DNA from: JAAYJR01 sp964495655
GTDB lineage: Bacteria > Bacteroidota > Bacteroidia > Bacteroidales > Prolixibacteraceae
Assembly (NCBI GenBank): GCA_964495655.1
Contig: CAZBWK010000073.1
Coordinates: forward strand, 1 to 20,374
Direction of reading: 5' to 3'
Length of the DNA: 20,374 nucleotides
Below are positions 7,946 to 14,875 of this stretch, piece after piece (within the stretch, counting starts at the first letter, position 1; every line of letters starts with the position of its first letter). Position numbers and translations under genes: made by a program. The notes below the pieces were generated by a model that made no database searches, was not told the DNA's origin, and worked only from the letters and a program-made list of their open reading frames with translations.

Positions 7946-8967
7946 TGGATAATTCGGTTGAGATAAGAGGTACGAGGTATTCAGAAAGAGACCGTGAGCT
8001 GGATCTCAGGCTAAGGCCTTTGTCTTTTGATGATTTTAAAGGGCAGAAGCAGGTTGTGGAAAACCTTAAAATATTTGTAAAAGCTGCAACTATGCGTTCT
8101 GAAGCTTTAGACCATGTTCTGCTTCACGGACCACCCGGATTAGGTAAAACCACTTTGTCTTACATCATTGCCAATGAACTAGGGGTAGGAATTAAAATTT
8201 CTTCAGGTCCTGTATTGGATAAACCCGGTGACCTGGCTGGTTTACTGACAAATCTTGAAGAAAGAGATGTTTTATTTATTGATGAAATACACAGATTGTC
8301 TCCTGTAGTAGAAGAGTACCTGTATTCAGCAATGGAAGATTTCCGGATTGACATCATGATAGATAAAGGTCCCAGTGCAAGATCAATTCAGCTGGAACTC
8401 AATCCTTTTACATTGATAGGCGCTACAACAAGGTCGGGATTATTAACATCTCCTCTAAGAGCCAGGTTTGGAATTAATTCCCATCTTGAATATTATGATT
8501 TTGATGTATTAAAAGGAATAGTAAAGCGTTCTGCCAATATTCTTGATATAGAGATAAGTGAACATGCAGCTGTTGAGATAGCCGGCAGAAGCCGGGGTAC
8601 ACCCCGTATTGTAAATTCATTGCTAAGGCGTGTGAGGGATTTTGCGCAGGTTAAAGGTACAGGTAAAATAGATATTGAGATAACTAAAATTGCACTTGAA
8701 GCACTTAAAATTGATCAGCACGGATTGGATGATATGGATAATCGTATACTGCTTTGTATTATAGACAAGTTTAAAGGGGGTCCGGTTGGTATTTCGACAA
8801 TCGCCACAGCAGTCGGTGAAGATGCAGGTACTATAGAAGAGGTATATGAGCCATTTCTCATAAAAGAAGGATTCATAAAAAGAACTCCGCGTGGAAGGGA
8901 GACTACCGAAAGAGCTTATAAACACCTGGGAAGGATAAACTATGGCGAAACCCCTACTCTATTCTAA
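7945..8967 (+). CDS. ruvB: Holliday junction branch-migration ATPase RuvB
   Basis: AAA+ motor of the RuvABC resolvasome, which drives branch migration of Holliday junctions during recombinational repair. The 340-residue length is typical. Walker A is GPPGLGKTT (62-70) and Walker B is LFIDEIH (110-116). The sensor/arginine-finger region is GATTRSGLLTSPLRARFG. The C-terminal winged helix ends with RTPRGRETTERAYKHLG. ATG start at 7945 sits inside the stop of the receiver gene (TGATG). The last 9 bases overlap the convergent cyclotransferase-like gene. With uvrC on the other side of the spacer, the window carries two DNA-repair functions, but they are on separate transcripts. Confidence 0.98.
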   Translation: MDNSVEIRGTRYSERDRELDLRLRPLSFDDFKGQKQVVENLKIFVKAATMRSEALDHVLLHGPPGLGKTTLSYIIANELGVGIKISSGPVLDKPGDLAGLLTNLEERDVLFIDEIHRLSPVVEEYLYSAMEDFRIDIMIDKGPSARSIQLELNPFTLIGATTRSGLLTSPLRARFGINSHLEYYDFDVLKGIVKRSANILDIEISEHAAVEIAGRSRGTPRIVNSLLRRVRDFAQVKGTGKIDIEITKIALEALKIDQHGLDDMDNRILLCIIDKFKGGPVGISTIATAVGEDAGTIEEVYEPFLIKEGFIKRTPRGRETTERAYKHLGRINYGETPTLF

Positions 8968-10032
8968 AGGTATTAATTCAATTTCAAAAAGGCGCGGCCA
9001 CCACTTACCGGTAACGAAAAGTCTGTTTTTTTCATCGTCGTATGCAATTCCATTCTGAACATCAATGGTATCTGAAGGTTTTTTATACATATTTATTATA
9101 CCTTTTAAATCAATTTCAGAAAGAACTTTGCCATTTTCAGAATCAATTATCACTATCAGGTCAGTGGTATAAACATTCGCATAGATATGACCATTGATAT
9201 ATTCAAGTTCGTTTAAAAAATTAACAGGGCCTTTATTATTGACAACTTCAATTTTTTTTATTTCAGAAAAATTTTCAGGATCCAGCCATATTAATTCGTG
9301 AGTTCCGTTGCTCATTATAAGGTATTGACCATCGTTAGTAAGTCCCCACCCTTCTTTTGACCTGTACTTAAAACTATCCTTTTTTTCAAAACTTTCAATA
9401 TCATAAATAAAGCCTGTTTGGGCACGATAGGTCAGCTGGTATAATTTATTATTCAGAATAGTTATTCCTTCACCGAAATACTCTTCATTGATCATATATT
9501 CCTGTAATATTTTACCGGTCATCAGATCTACTTTGAATATGCCGGATTTACCGGTTTCACCTGTACCCTCGTATATATAGCCATCATAAAAAACAAGTCC
9601 CTGGGTAAAAAAATTTGTGTTATGAGGATAGTCTTGCAGTATTGAATAACTATACCGTTTGGGTGTTATATCTGAAATAACATTTAATGTTATAATACGG
9701 ATATTGTCTACACCATCCGTTTTTGTGGCTTTTACCCTTATATTATTGGCACCGGTTGCATTTAGTTTTATTCCCTCAATAGTAAAATCTGTAAGTTCAG
9801 TTACTTTTATAAGTGAGTCTTTATAAAACAGCTCTATTTTATCTATTTCTCCGTTCCTGACTTTTGTCTCCACCCTTATATTAATTGCCTGACCGAAAAT
9901 ATAATTTTTTGCCTCCGGATAAATAGTTATTGCACTGACAGGTTTTCTTGAACGTTTTGGCTTATTAGAACATGAAAAAAAAGAGATAAATAGACAAAAC
10001 AATACCATGACAGGTAAAAATGATTTCTTCAT
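8959..10032 (-). CDS. Glutamine cyclotransferase-family lipoprotein
   Basis: Family members convert N-terminal glutamine of peptides to pyroglutamate (glutaminyl-peptide cyclotransferase, plant/bacterial beta-propeller type). The N-terminus is a lipoprotein signal with the cysteine at residue 21 (FFSCSN), so the mature protein is probably lipid-anchored in the periplasm or outer membrane. Residues about 30-120 resemble a small beta-sandwich domain. From about 125 the propeller family signatures appear: FTQGLVFYDGYIYEGTGETG, YFGEGITILNNKLYQLTYR, GWGLTNDGQYLIMSNGT, LNELEYINGHIYANVY and NGIAYDDEKNRLFVTGKWWP. Its 3' end overlaps ruvB by 9 bases in convergent orientation, with no room for a terminator. 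Family is firm; activity and substrate are inferred. Confidence 0.88.
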   Translation of the reverse strand: MKKSFLPVMVLFCLFISFFSCSNKPKRSRKPVSAITIYPEAKNYIFGQAINIRVETKVRNGEIDKIELFYKDSLIKVTELTDFTIEGIKLNATGANNIRVKATKTDGVDNIRIITLNVISDITPKRYSYSILQDYPHNTNFFTQGLVFYDGYIYEGTGETGKSGIFKVDLMTGKILQEYMINEEYFGEGITILNNKLYQLTYRAQTGFIYDIESFEKKDSFKYRSKEGWGLTNDGQYLIMSNGTHELIWLDPENFSEIKKIEVVNNKGPVNFLNELEYINGHIYANVYTTDLIVIIDSENGKVLSEIDLKGIINMYKKPSDTIDVQNGIAYDDEKNRLFVTGKWWPRLFEIELIPLE

Positions 10033-10110
10033 TGCCTGATGTTTTTCTTTCGCGATAAAAATAATAAAAAAGGAATTTATTCTGTAGTCATATACAAAGG
10101 AAAGGAATTA

Positions 10111-10118
10111 TATCTTTG
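10111..10118 (+). promoter_or_regulatory. Candidate -7 element for the flippase gene
   Basis: TATCTTTG matches the Bacteroidota -7 consensus TAnnTTTG. Transcription would begin about 7 bases downstream, roughly 11 bases before the TTG start at 10136. No clear -33 TTG is found at the usual 19-21 base distance, so this is a one-box call. Confidence 0.4.
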
Positions 10119-10135
10119 TTTAAAAAAATACAACA

Positions 10136-11620
10136 TTGAATCCTTACAAGAAATTAGCTGGTGAAACTGCAATATACGGCATGAGCAGTATTATTGGACG
10201 TTTTCTGAACTGGTGGCTGGTTCCTTATTACTCTTTTCTGTTTGCTCCTGAGGTATTTGGGGTAGTAACTAATTTATATTCATATGTTGCTTTTTTTCTT
10301 GTTCTTCTAATTTATGGAATGGAAACCTCTTTTTTCAGGTATGCTTCAAAAAGTGAAAAGCCAGAAGTGGTATATTCCACTTCATTGATATCTCTGTTGT
10401 TAACATCAGTTTCTTTTATTCTTTTTGTTTCGGTATTCAGAGATAACATAGCATCATTAATCAGATATTCAGAACATCCCGAGTATATTCAATGGTTAGC
10501 CATAATACTTGGAATTGATGCATTTACATCAATTCCATTTGCAAGGTTACGATTAAATAACAGGCCTTTAAAGTTTGCTTTCGTTAAGCTCGCCGGTATA
10601 GCAATTAATATTGCATTTAATATTTTTTTCCTGTCTGTTTGTCCTGCAATAATTAAAAGTGATCCCGGCTCATTTATAAGATTTTTTTATTCCCCCGAAA
10701 CAGGGGTGGGTTATGTCTTCATATCCAATTTGATATCATCTCTTTTCACATTAATTGTGTTGATGCCTGAAATTTTTAAGATTACTTTAAAATTTGACAG
10801 AAAAATATTAATACAAATGTTAGGTTACGGATTTCCCATTCTGATTGTAGGTATCTGCGGAATGGTAAATCAAAATATAGATAAGGTATTAATCCCTTTC
10901 CTCGTTCCAGAAGAGAATAATCCGATGTTCCAGGTTGGGATATACGGAGCTAATTATAAGCTTGCTGTACTTATGAATATGTTCATTCAGGCCTTTAGAT
11001 ATGCTTTTGAGCCATTTTTCTTTTCAATGAAAAGCTCAGAAAACGATAAAGAGGTTTATAGCCGGGTTATGAAATATTTCATCATTTTCGGTTTATTCAT
11101 CTTTTTGGGAATGGTACTTTTTATTGATATTATTAAATTGATAATAGATCCTGTTTATCACGAGGGACTTAAAGTGGTTCCGATTATTTTAATGGCCAAT
11201 TTGTTTTACGGAATATATTTTGCTCTATCGCTTTGGTATAAGTTGACAGATATGACAAGATATGGAGCTTACATGGCTTTTACAGGAGCAGTCATAACAT
11301 TGTTGCTTAATATTTTATTAATTCCTTTTATTGGATATTATGGCTCTGCAATTGCTGTTTTTGTAAGTTATTTTGTTATGATGACAACATCATTTTTTTG
11401 GGGACAAAAATATTATCCCGTAAAGTATGATTTGCTTACTATTGGCAAATATTTTGGAGTAGCTCTTTTTATCTATATTATTTCCCTCATAACCAGCCAA
11501 CAGACAATATTTTTTAAATATATATTGCATATTTTAATGATACTGTCTTTTATGTTTGTAGTGTACAGTACCGAAAAAACAGAATTAAAAAGCTTATTTA
11601 ACCGAAAAATAAAGAAATAA
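10136..11620 (+). CDS. Polysaccharide/oligosaccharide flippase (MATE/MOP superfamily, Wzx-like)
   Basis: Polytopic inner-membrane protein of 494 residues with about 12-14 hydrophobic helices and few charged stretches, the usual layout of lipid-linked oligosaccharide flippases. The N-terminal LAGETAIYGMSSIIGRFLNW resembles the family's first helix (ETAIYG...IGRFLN). A second half-repeat begins near residue 230 (GYGFPILIVGICGMVNQNID) with the family-typical VNQNIDKVLIPFLV, followed by FRYAFEPFFFS. It would move a lipid-linked sugar precursor across the membrane; the substrate cannot be told. Start is TTG at 10136: an in-frame stop lies at 10121-10123 and no ATG precedes the conserved N-terminus. 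From memory, ruvB followed by such a flippase is a common Bacteroidota arrangement; here the cyclotransferase gene lies between them on the other strand. Confidence 0.88.
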   Translation: MNPYKKLAGETAIYGMSSIIGRFLNWWLVPYYSFLFAPEVFGVVTNLYSYVAFFLVLLIYGMETSFFRYASKSEKPEVVYSTSLISLLLTSVSFILFVSVFRDNIASLIRYSEHPEYIQWLAIILGIDAFTSIPFARLRLNNRPLKFAFVKLAGIAINIAFNIFFLSVCPAIIKSDPGSFIRFFYSPETGVGYVFISNLISSLFTLIVLMPEIFKITLKFDRKILIQMLGYGFPILIVGICGMVNQNIDKVLIPFLVPEENNPMFQVGIYGANYKLAVLMNMFIQAFRYAFEPFFFSMKSSENDKEVYSRVMKYFIIFGLFIFLGMVLFIDIIKLIIDPVYHEGLKVVPIILMANLFYGIYFALSLWYKLTDMTRYGAYMAFTGAVITLLLNILLIPFIGYYGSAIAVFVSYFVMMTTSFFWGQKYYPVKYDLLTIGKYFGVALFIYIISLITSQQTIFFKYILHILMILSFMFVVYSTEKTELKSLFNRKIKK

Positions 11621-11654
11621 ATATTTAAAAGTATTAATTTTGCAAATATGAAAT

Positions 11655-11755
11655 GAGCATCCCGATTTTAATCGCGACACATAAGTACGGTTAAAAAATT
11701 GGTGAGTTCCCCCGATTGTGATCGGGGCAGGATATAGATACGTTTGAAAATAGTT
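11655..11755. repeat. Imperfect ~50-bp tandem repeat carrying CCCGAT-N4-ATCGGG palindromes
   Basis: Two diverged copies lie side by side. Copy 1 (from 11655) has CCCGATTTTAATCGCG at 11661-11676. Copy 2 (from 11704) has CCCGATTGTGATCGGG at 11711-11726, extended to an outer C-G pair. The palindromes start exactly 50 bases apart. The copies also share GAG before the palindrome and an ATA...TACG.TT.AAAA block after it (TACGGTTAAAAA versus TACGTTTGAAAA). Copy 1 has one substitution that breaks its palindrome. Confidence 0.7.
11715..11746 (+). promoter_or_regulatory. Promoter for rpiB-rrf2 (-33 ATTG, -7 TACGTTTG)
   Basis: The -7 element TACGTTTG (11739-11746) matches TAnnTTTG exactly, and ATTG (11715-11718) lies 20 bases upstream, within the Bacteroidota spacing of about 19-21. 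Transcription would start near 11753, giving rpiB a leader of about 113 bases. The -33 element sits in the loop of the palindrome CCCGATTGTGATCGGG, so a protein bound there would block the promoter. The leader contains a short hairpin, CAAAAT/ATTTTG, around 11818-11835. Confidence 0.6.
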
Positions 11756-11865
11756 AATTTAAACGAATCGAGCATAATTTTGACTGCAGATTATATTGTA
11801 ATCAGCCTGAGGCAGCAGCAAAATCCTGAATTTTGAGCAATGGTTATTGAATTAAAGAAATAAAT

Positions 11866-12315
11866 ATGACGAAATTGACAAATAAAGTAATTGCAGTAGC
11901 AAGTGATCATGCCGGTTTTGAAAAAAAACAGGTTATTCTGAAATATCTGAAAGAAAGGGGTATTTCATATAAAGATTTTGGATGTTATACAGATGAAAGT
12001 TGCGACTATGCAGATTTTGCACATCTTGTTGGCGAAGCTATCGATAATGGCGGGTTTGAAACAGGCTTAACCTTTTGTGGCAGCGGCCAGGGAGTTAACA
12101 TGACTGCAAACAAACATCAAAAAGTAAGGTCTGCTTTATGCTGGAACCCTGAAATAAGTGCCCTGGCAAGACAGCATAACAATGCTAATATTTGTGCCAT
12201 TCCAAGTCGTTTTGTAACAGATGAAGAGGCAATAAAAATAATTGAAGCCTTTTTAAATACTGAATTTGAAGGGGGCAGACACGCCAGAAGAATTTCTAAA
12301 ATACCTATAAAATAA
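11866..12315 (+). CDS. rpiB: Ribose 5-phosphate isomerase B / LacAB-family sugar-phosphate isomerase
   Basis: Interconverts ribose 5-phosphate and ribulose 5-phosphate in the non-oxidative pentose phosphate pathway (cytosolic). The 149-residue length is normal. Signatures are ASDHAGFEKK (12-21, substrate phosphate/Asp region), FGCYTDESCDYADFA (38-52) and the active-site loop TFCGSGQGVNMTANKH, with the catalytic Cys at C71 followed by the anion-hole glycines. The C-terminal ARQHNNANICAIPSRF block is also conserved. Some members isomerise other sugar phosphates (allose 6-phosphate, galactose 6-phosphate), so the exact substrate is inferred. It is first in a two-gene unit with the Rrf2 regulator 5 bases downstream, behind the palindrome-bearing promoter. 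Confidence 0.95.
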   Translation: MTKLTNKVIAVASDHAGFEKKQVILKYLKERGISYKDFGCYTDESCDYADFAHLVGEAIDNGGFETGLTFCGSGQGVNMTANKHQKVRSALCWNPEISALARQHNNANICAIPSRFVTDEEAIKIIEAFLNTEFEGGRHARRISKIPIK

Positions 12316-12320
12316 ATAAC

Positions 12321-12764
12321 ATGTTGTCTAATACCTGTAAATATGCTTTAAGGGCACTGATCTATCTTGCCAAATTTTCCAGGCCTGATAAAAGAGTCGG
12401 CATAAAAAAGATTTCTGAAGATCTGGAGTTGTCTGCACCATTTTTAGGCAAAATTCTGCAGAATCTTGTCAAACAGAAATTGCTTGTTTCAACAAAGGGA
12501 CCCAACGGGGGTTTTTCATTAGCCAAAAGTGCCGGTGAAATTACATTGTGGAATATTGTTACTAATGTTGATGGAGAAGAATTTTTTACTAATTGTCTGA
12601 TAGGCCTTGAACCGTGTTCAGTACATGATAAATCAAGACCCTTGTGCCCTGTTCACTGGCAGTATAGTAAGCTGAGGAATGAGATATCCGGATTTTATAA
12701 GGAGACAACCCTTGCTCATATCAGTAAAGACATTGAGAAGCATAATGATATTATGAGGTACTAA
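12321..12764 (+). CDS. Rrf2-family transcriptional regulator with three conserved-type cysteines
   Basis: Winged-helix DNA-binding protein of 147 residues. The N-terminus LSNTCKYALRALIYLA (2-17) and the recognition region KKISEDLELSAPFLGKILQNL (about 29-49), followed by the wing TKGPNGGFSLAK (58-69), are typical of Rrf2. Three cysteines, C92, C99 and C109 (NCLIGLEPC...PLCPVH), are spaced like the Fe-S ligands of IscR/NsrR-type members, so a redox, NO or iron-sulfur signal is likely. The regulated genes are unknown. It follows rpiB by 5 bases and probably shares its transcript; the upstream palindrome could be its own operator, which is speculative. The convergent vanZ-like gene ends 22 bases beyond its stop, with only a weak 5-bp stem (AAGGT/ACCTT) between. 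Confidence 0.92.
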   Translation: MLSNTCKYALRALIYLAKFSRPDKRVGIKKISEDLELSAPFLGKILQNLVKQKLLVSTKGPNGGFSLAKSAGEITLWNIVTNVDGEEFFTNCLIGLEPCSVHDKSRPLCPVHWQYSKLRNEISGFYKETTLAHISKDIEKHNDIMRY

Positions 12765-12786
12765 ATCCCAAAAGGTTTATTCACCT

Positions 12787-13164
12787 TCAAAGATATTTTT
12801 CTACTTTTTTATCAGATATCATAAATGAATAAATTACCAGTGCTGCTAATATACCTGCTACATTAGCAATGAAGTCATTTATGCTGCTGTGCCTGCCGGA
12901 GGCTAACCATTGCTGCGACAGCTCAATAAGTGCAGCTAATATAAGGGATACAACCGGTGCTAATAACAGATGATTTGTTTTAAGGTATTTCAAGGGCTTA
13001 AATAATAGCAGGCATAAAACAAAGAACAGGACAAAATGAACTATCTTGTCGAAATGGGGAATGTTTAAGAATGTATTTTTGGGAAGCCTGCCTGCAGGCA
13101 GGTAAATACCATAACATATAATCGCAAGCCAGATTAATGGTTTGGCAAATATTTTCATCTTCAT
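12787..13164 (-). CDS. VanZ-like small membrane protein
   Basis: A 125-residue protein with four hydrophobic segments at about 8-25, 42-58, 68-86 and 103-118. The VanZ-family core is present: a first helix, then FDKIVHFVLFFVLCLLLF (about 38-55), then LIELSQQWLASGRHSSINDF with the conserved Gln/Arg/Ser/Asp and N-V-A-G. VanZ gives low-level teicoplanin resistance in enterococcal Tn1546, but most chromosomal relatives have no known role; no resistance is implied here. A perfect 16-bp palindrome (13087-13102) encodes LPAGR in the loop after the first helix. ATG start at 13164 is only 37 bases from the divergent hemW start. Confidence 0.85.
   Translation of the reverse strand: MKMKIFAKPLIWLAIICYGIYLPAGRLPKNTFLNIPHFDKIVHFVLFFVLCLLLFKPLKYLKTNHLLLAPVVSLILAALIELSQQWLASGRHSSINDFIANVAGILAALVIYSFMISDKKVEKYL
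13087..13102. repeat. 16-bp perfect palindrome inside the vanZ-like gene
   Basis: CCTGCCTGCAGGCAGG is its own reverse complement and is much more GC-rich than the surrounding DNA. It is read in frame as part of LPAGR. It resembles short palindromic elements I associate with scattered repeats in Bacteroidota genomes; copy number cannot be judged from one window. Confidence 0.6.
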
Positions 13165-13201
13165 AACAGATAATTTTTACGGGGTAAAGTAACAAAAAAG
13201 T

Positions 13202-14329
13202 ATGGCAGGTATTTATATTCATATTCCTTTTTGCCGGCAGAAATGTTATTATTGTGATTTTTATAAAACAGATAAATTAAATTATTTAAGTGATTTTCTA
13301 AAAGCCCTGAAAACCGAGATATCACTGCAAAAGAATTATCTTTCAGATGAAGCTATAGAGACTATATATATTGGAGGCGGTACTCCTTCTCTCTTAAAAG
13401 AGCCTGAGCTTAATTCTTTGCTGACATGGCTTTTTACAAATTTCACTGTCGCGCCACAGGCTGAAATTACTCTTGAAGCCAATCCTGACGATTTGGACCC
13501 CGATTATCTGAATATGTTGCGAAAAAGTGGGATTAACCGGCTTAGTATTGGTGTTCAGGCTTTTCAGGATGAACTTATAAAAAAAATGAACCGGCGACAT
13601 GATGCACTGCAGGCGGTAAACTCTGTTCTTAATGCCCAAAACTCAGGATTTAATAATATAAGTGTTGACTTAATTTACGGTATTCCGGGCCTGACAGCAG
13701 AGCAATGGGAAAATAATCTGCAGAAGGTATTTGAACTGCCGGTTGTCCATATTTCTGCATATCACCTTACTTTTCATAAAGGAACAATTTTTTATAACAT
13801 GTTAAAAAGAGGATTGCTAAAGGAATTATCTGATATAGAGAGTTTTAGACAGTTTGAAATTTTGATGGATAATGCAGATCTTTATGGATTTGAACAGTAT
13901 GAGATCTCCAATTTTGCAAAAAACCGGATCTATTCCAAACATAACACAGCTTATTGGACAGCTACCAATTACCTGGGTTTGGGCCCTTCAGCGCATTCAT
14001 TTAACGGCGCTTCGCGAAGATGGAATATCTCCTGCATTGATAAATACATCACTTCAATCGGAGAAGGCAAAATTGCCTGTGAAGAAGAACAACTATCAGT
14101 GAATGATAAGTATAATGAGTTTATATTAACTAATTTACGCACTAGGAGGGGTGTTTCATTGTTAACTGTTAAAGAAAAATTCGGGGAAAAAAAGGCTGAT
14201 TATTTTTTCAGAACAGCCCAAAGATTTATATCTGCAAAAAAAATAGTTCGGAAAAATGAAATATATACCCTTACAACCGAAGGACTCTTTATTTCAGATG
14301 GTATAATAGCTGAATTTATGATTATTTAA
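13202..14329 (+). CDS. hemW: Radical SAM heme chaperone HemW (HemN-like)
   Basis: Binds heme and a 4Fe-4S cluster and is thought to deliver heme to target proteins such as respiratory enzymes; older annotations call it oxygen-independent coproporphyrinogen III oxidase. The 375-residue length fits HemW, which is shorter than true HemN. The start MAGIYIHIPFC places the radical SAM cysteines at C11, C15 and C18 (CRQKCYYC). IGGGTPSLL and EITLEANPDDL follow, then NRLSIGVQAF and SVDLIYGIPGLT, and QYEISNFAKN near residue 235 (YEISNFA is diagnostic). The HNTAYWTATNYLGLGPSAHSF block is HemW/HemN-specific. A small inverted repeat, TTTAC-GGG-GTAAA (13176-13188), lies in the 37-bp divergent promoter space with the vanZ-like gene. 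Confidence 0.95.
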   Translation: MAGIYIHIPFCRQKCYYCDFYKTDKLNYLSDFLKALKTEISLQKNYLSDEAIETIYIGGGTPSLLKEPELNSLLTWLFTNFTVAPQAEITLEANPDDLDPDYLNMLRKSGINRLSIGVQAFQDELIKKMNRRHDALQAVNSVLNAQNSGFNNISVDLIYGIPGLTAEQWENNLQKVFELPVVHISAYHLTFHKGTIFYNMLKRGLLKELSDIESFRQFEILMDNADLYGFEQYEISNFAKNRIYSKHNTAYWTATNYLGLGPSAHSFNGASRRWNISCIDKYITSIGEGKIACEEEQLSVNDKYNEFILTNLRTRRGVSLLTVKEKFGEKKADYFFRTAQRFISAKKIVRKNEIYTLTTEGLFISDGIIAEFMII

Positions 14330-14437
14330 TTGGTAATCAAATGTTTGAATTGAATATTGATTTAATAAATAATGTTAATTGACCATGAGGTATTTATTAA
14401 AATACATATCTTAGCGGTTCTTAAATAATTATGCTGA

Positions 14438-14872
14438 ATGTTTGTAAAAATTGTGAACAGATCAAATAATCCGCTTCCTGAATATAGTACATTATATTCT
14501 GCCGGAATGGATTTACGTGCTTTTATAGACGAACCGGTGGTGTTGAAACCGCTGGAAAGAAAATTAGTGCCTACAGGCCTCTATATTGAACTTCCAGGGG
14601 GATTTGAAGCACAAATTCGTCCCCGGAGCGGTCTGGCAATTAAAAAAGGAATAACTGTTTTAAATACACCAGGAACGATTGATGCTGATTACAGGGGAGA
14701 GATAAGGGTAATACTGATTAACCTTTCCCCGGAAGAGGTTGTTATTGAAAATGGTGACAGAATTTGTCAGATGATAATTGCTGCACACGAAATTGTGGAA
14801 TGGGATTTGGTAGATGTATTGAATGAAACCGAAAGGGGAGAGGGAGGATTTGGTCATACAGGGAAAAATTAG
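14438..14872 (+). CDS. dut: Deoxyuridine 5'-triphosphate nucleotidohydrolase (dUTPase)
   Basis: Hydrolyses dUTP to dUMP and pyrophosphate, keeping uracil out of DNA and supplying dUMP for thymidylate synthesis. The 144 residues form the trimeric dUTPase fold with all five motifs visible: SAGMDLRA (21-28), RPRSGLA (61-67), GTIDADYRGE (79-88, with catalytic D82), GDRICQMI and the mobile C-terminal motif RGEGGFGHTG (133-142). ATG start at 14438. It begins a compact unit with the TPR lipoprotein 3 bases downstream; a 108-bp spacer separates it from hemW and has no clear promoter beyond a 7-of-8 match to TAnnTTTG (14339-14346). Confidence 0.97.
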   Translation: MFVKIVNRSNNPLPEYSTLYSAGMDLRAFIDEPVVLKPLERKLVPTGLYIELPGGFEAQIRPRSGLAIKKGITVLNTPGTIDADYRGEIRVILINLSPEEVVIENGDRICQMIIAAHEIVEWDLVDVLNETERGEGGFGHTGKN

Positions 14873-14875
14873 AAT

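Noticed and set aside
11744..11836. 30-codon open frame starting TTG in the rpiB leader
   Set aside because: Its TTG start overlaps the -7 box itself, so it would lie upstream of the predicted transcript start, and no later in-frame ATG exists.
12771..12786. Possible terminator between rrf2 and the vanZ-like gene
   Set aside because: The stem AAGGT/ACCTT is only 5 bp with no following T-tract.
12888..12902. GCCTGCCGGAGGC near-palindrome in the vanZ-like gene
   Set aside because: It encodes the conserved LASGR part of the VanZ core and is imperfect, so it needs no repeat explanation.
12787..13164. VanZ-like gene as an antibiotic-resistance gene
   Set aside because: No other van genes are present and chromosomal VanZ-like proteins are widespread without resistance function.
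14335..14362. AATCAA...TTGATT inverted repeat before dut as an FNR-type site
   Set aside because: The half-sites point the wrong way and are 16 bases apart, unlike TTGAT-N4-ATCAA.
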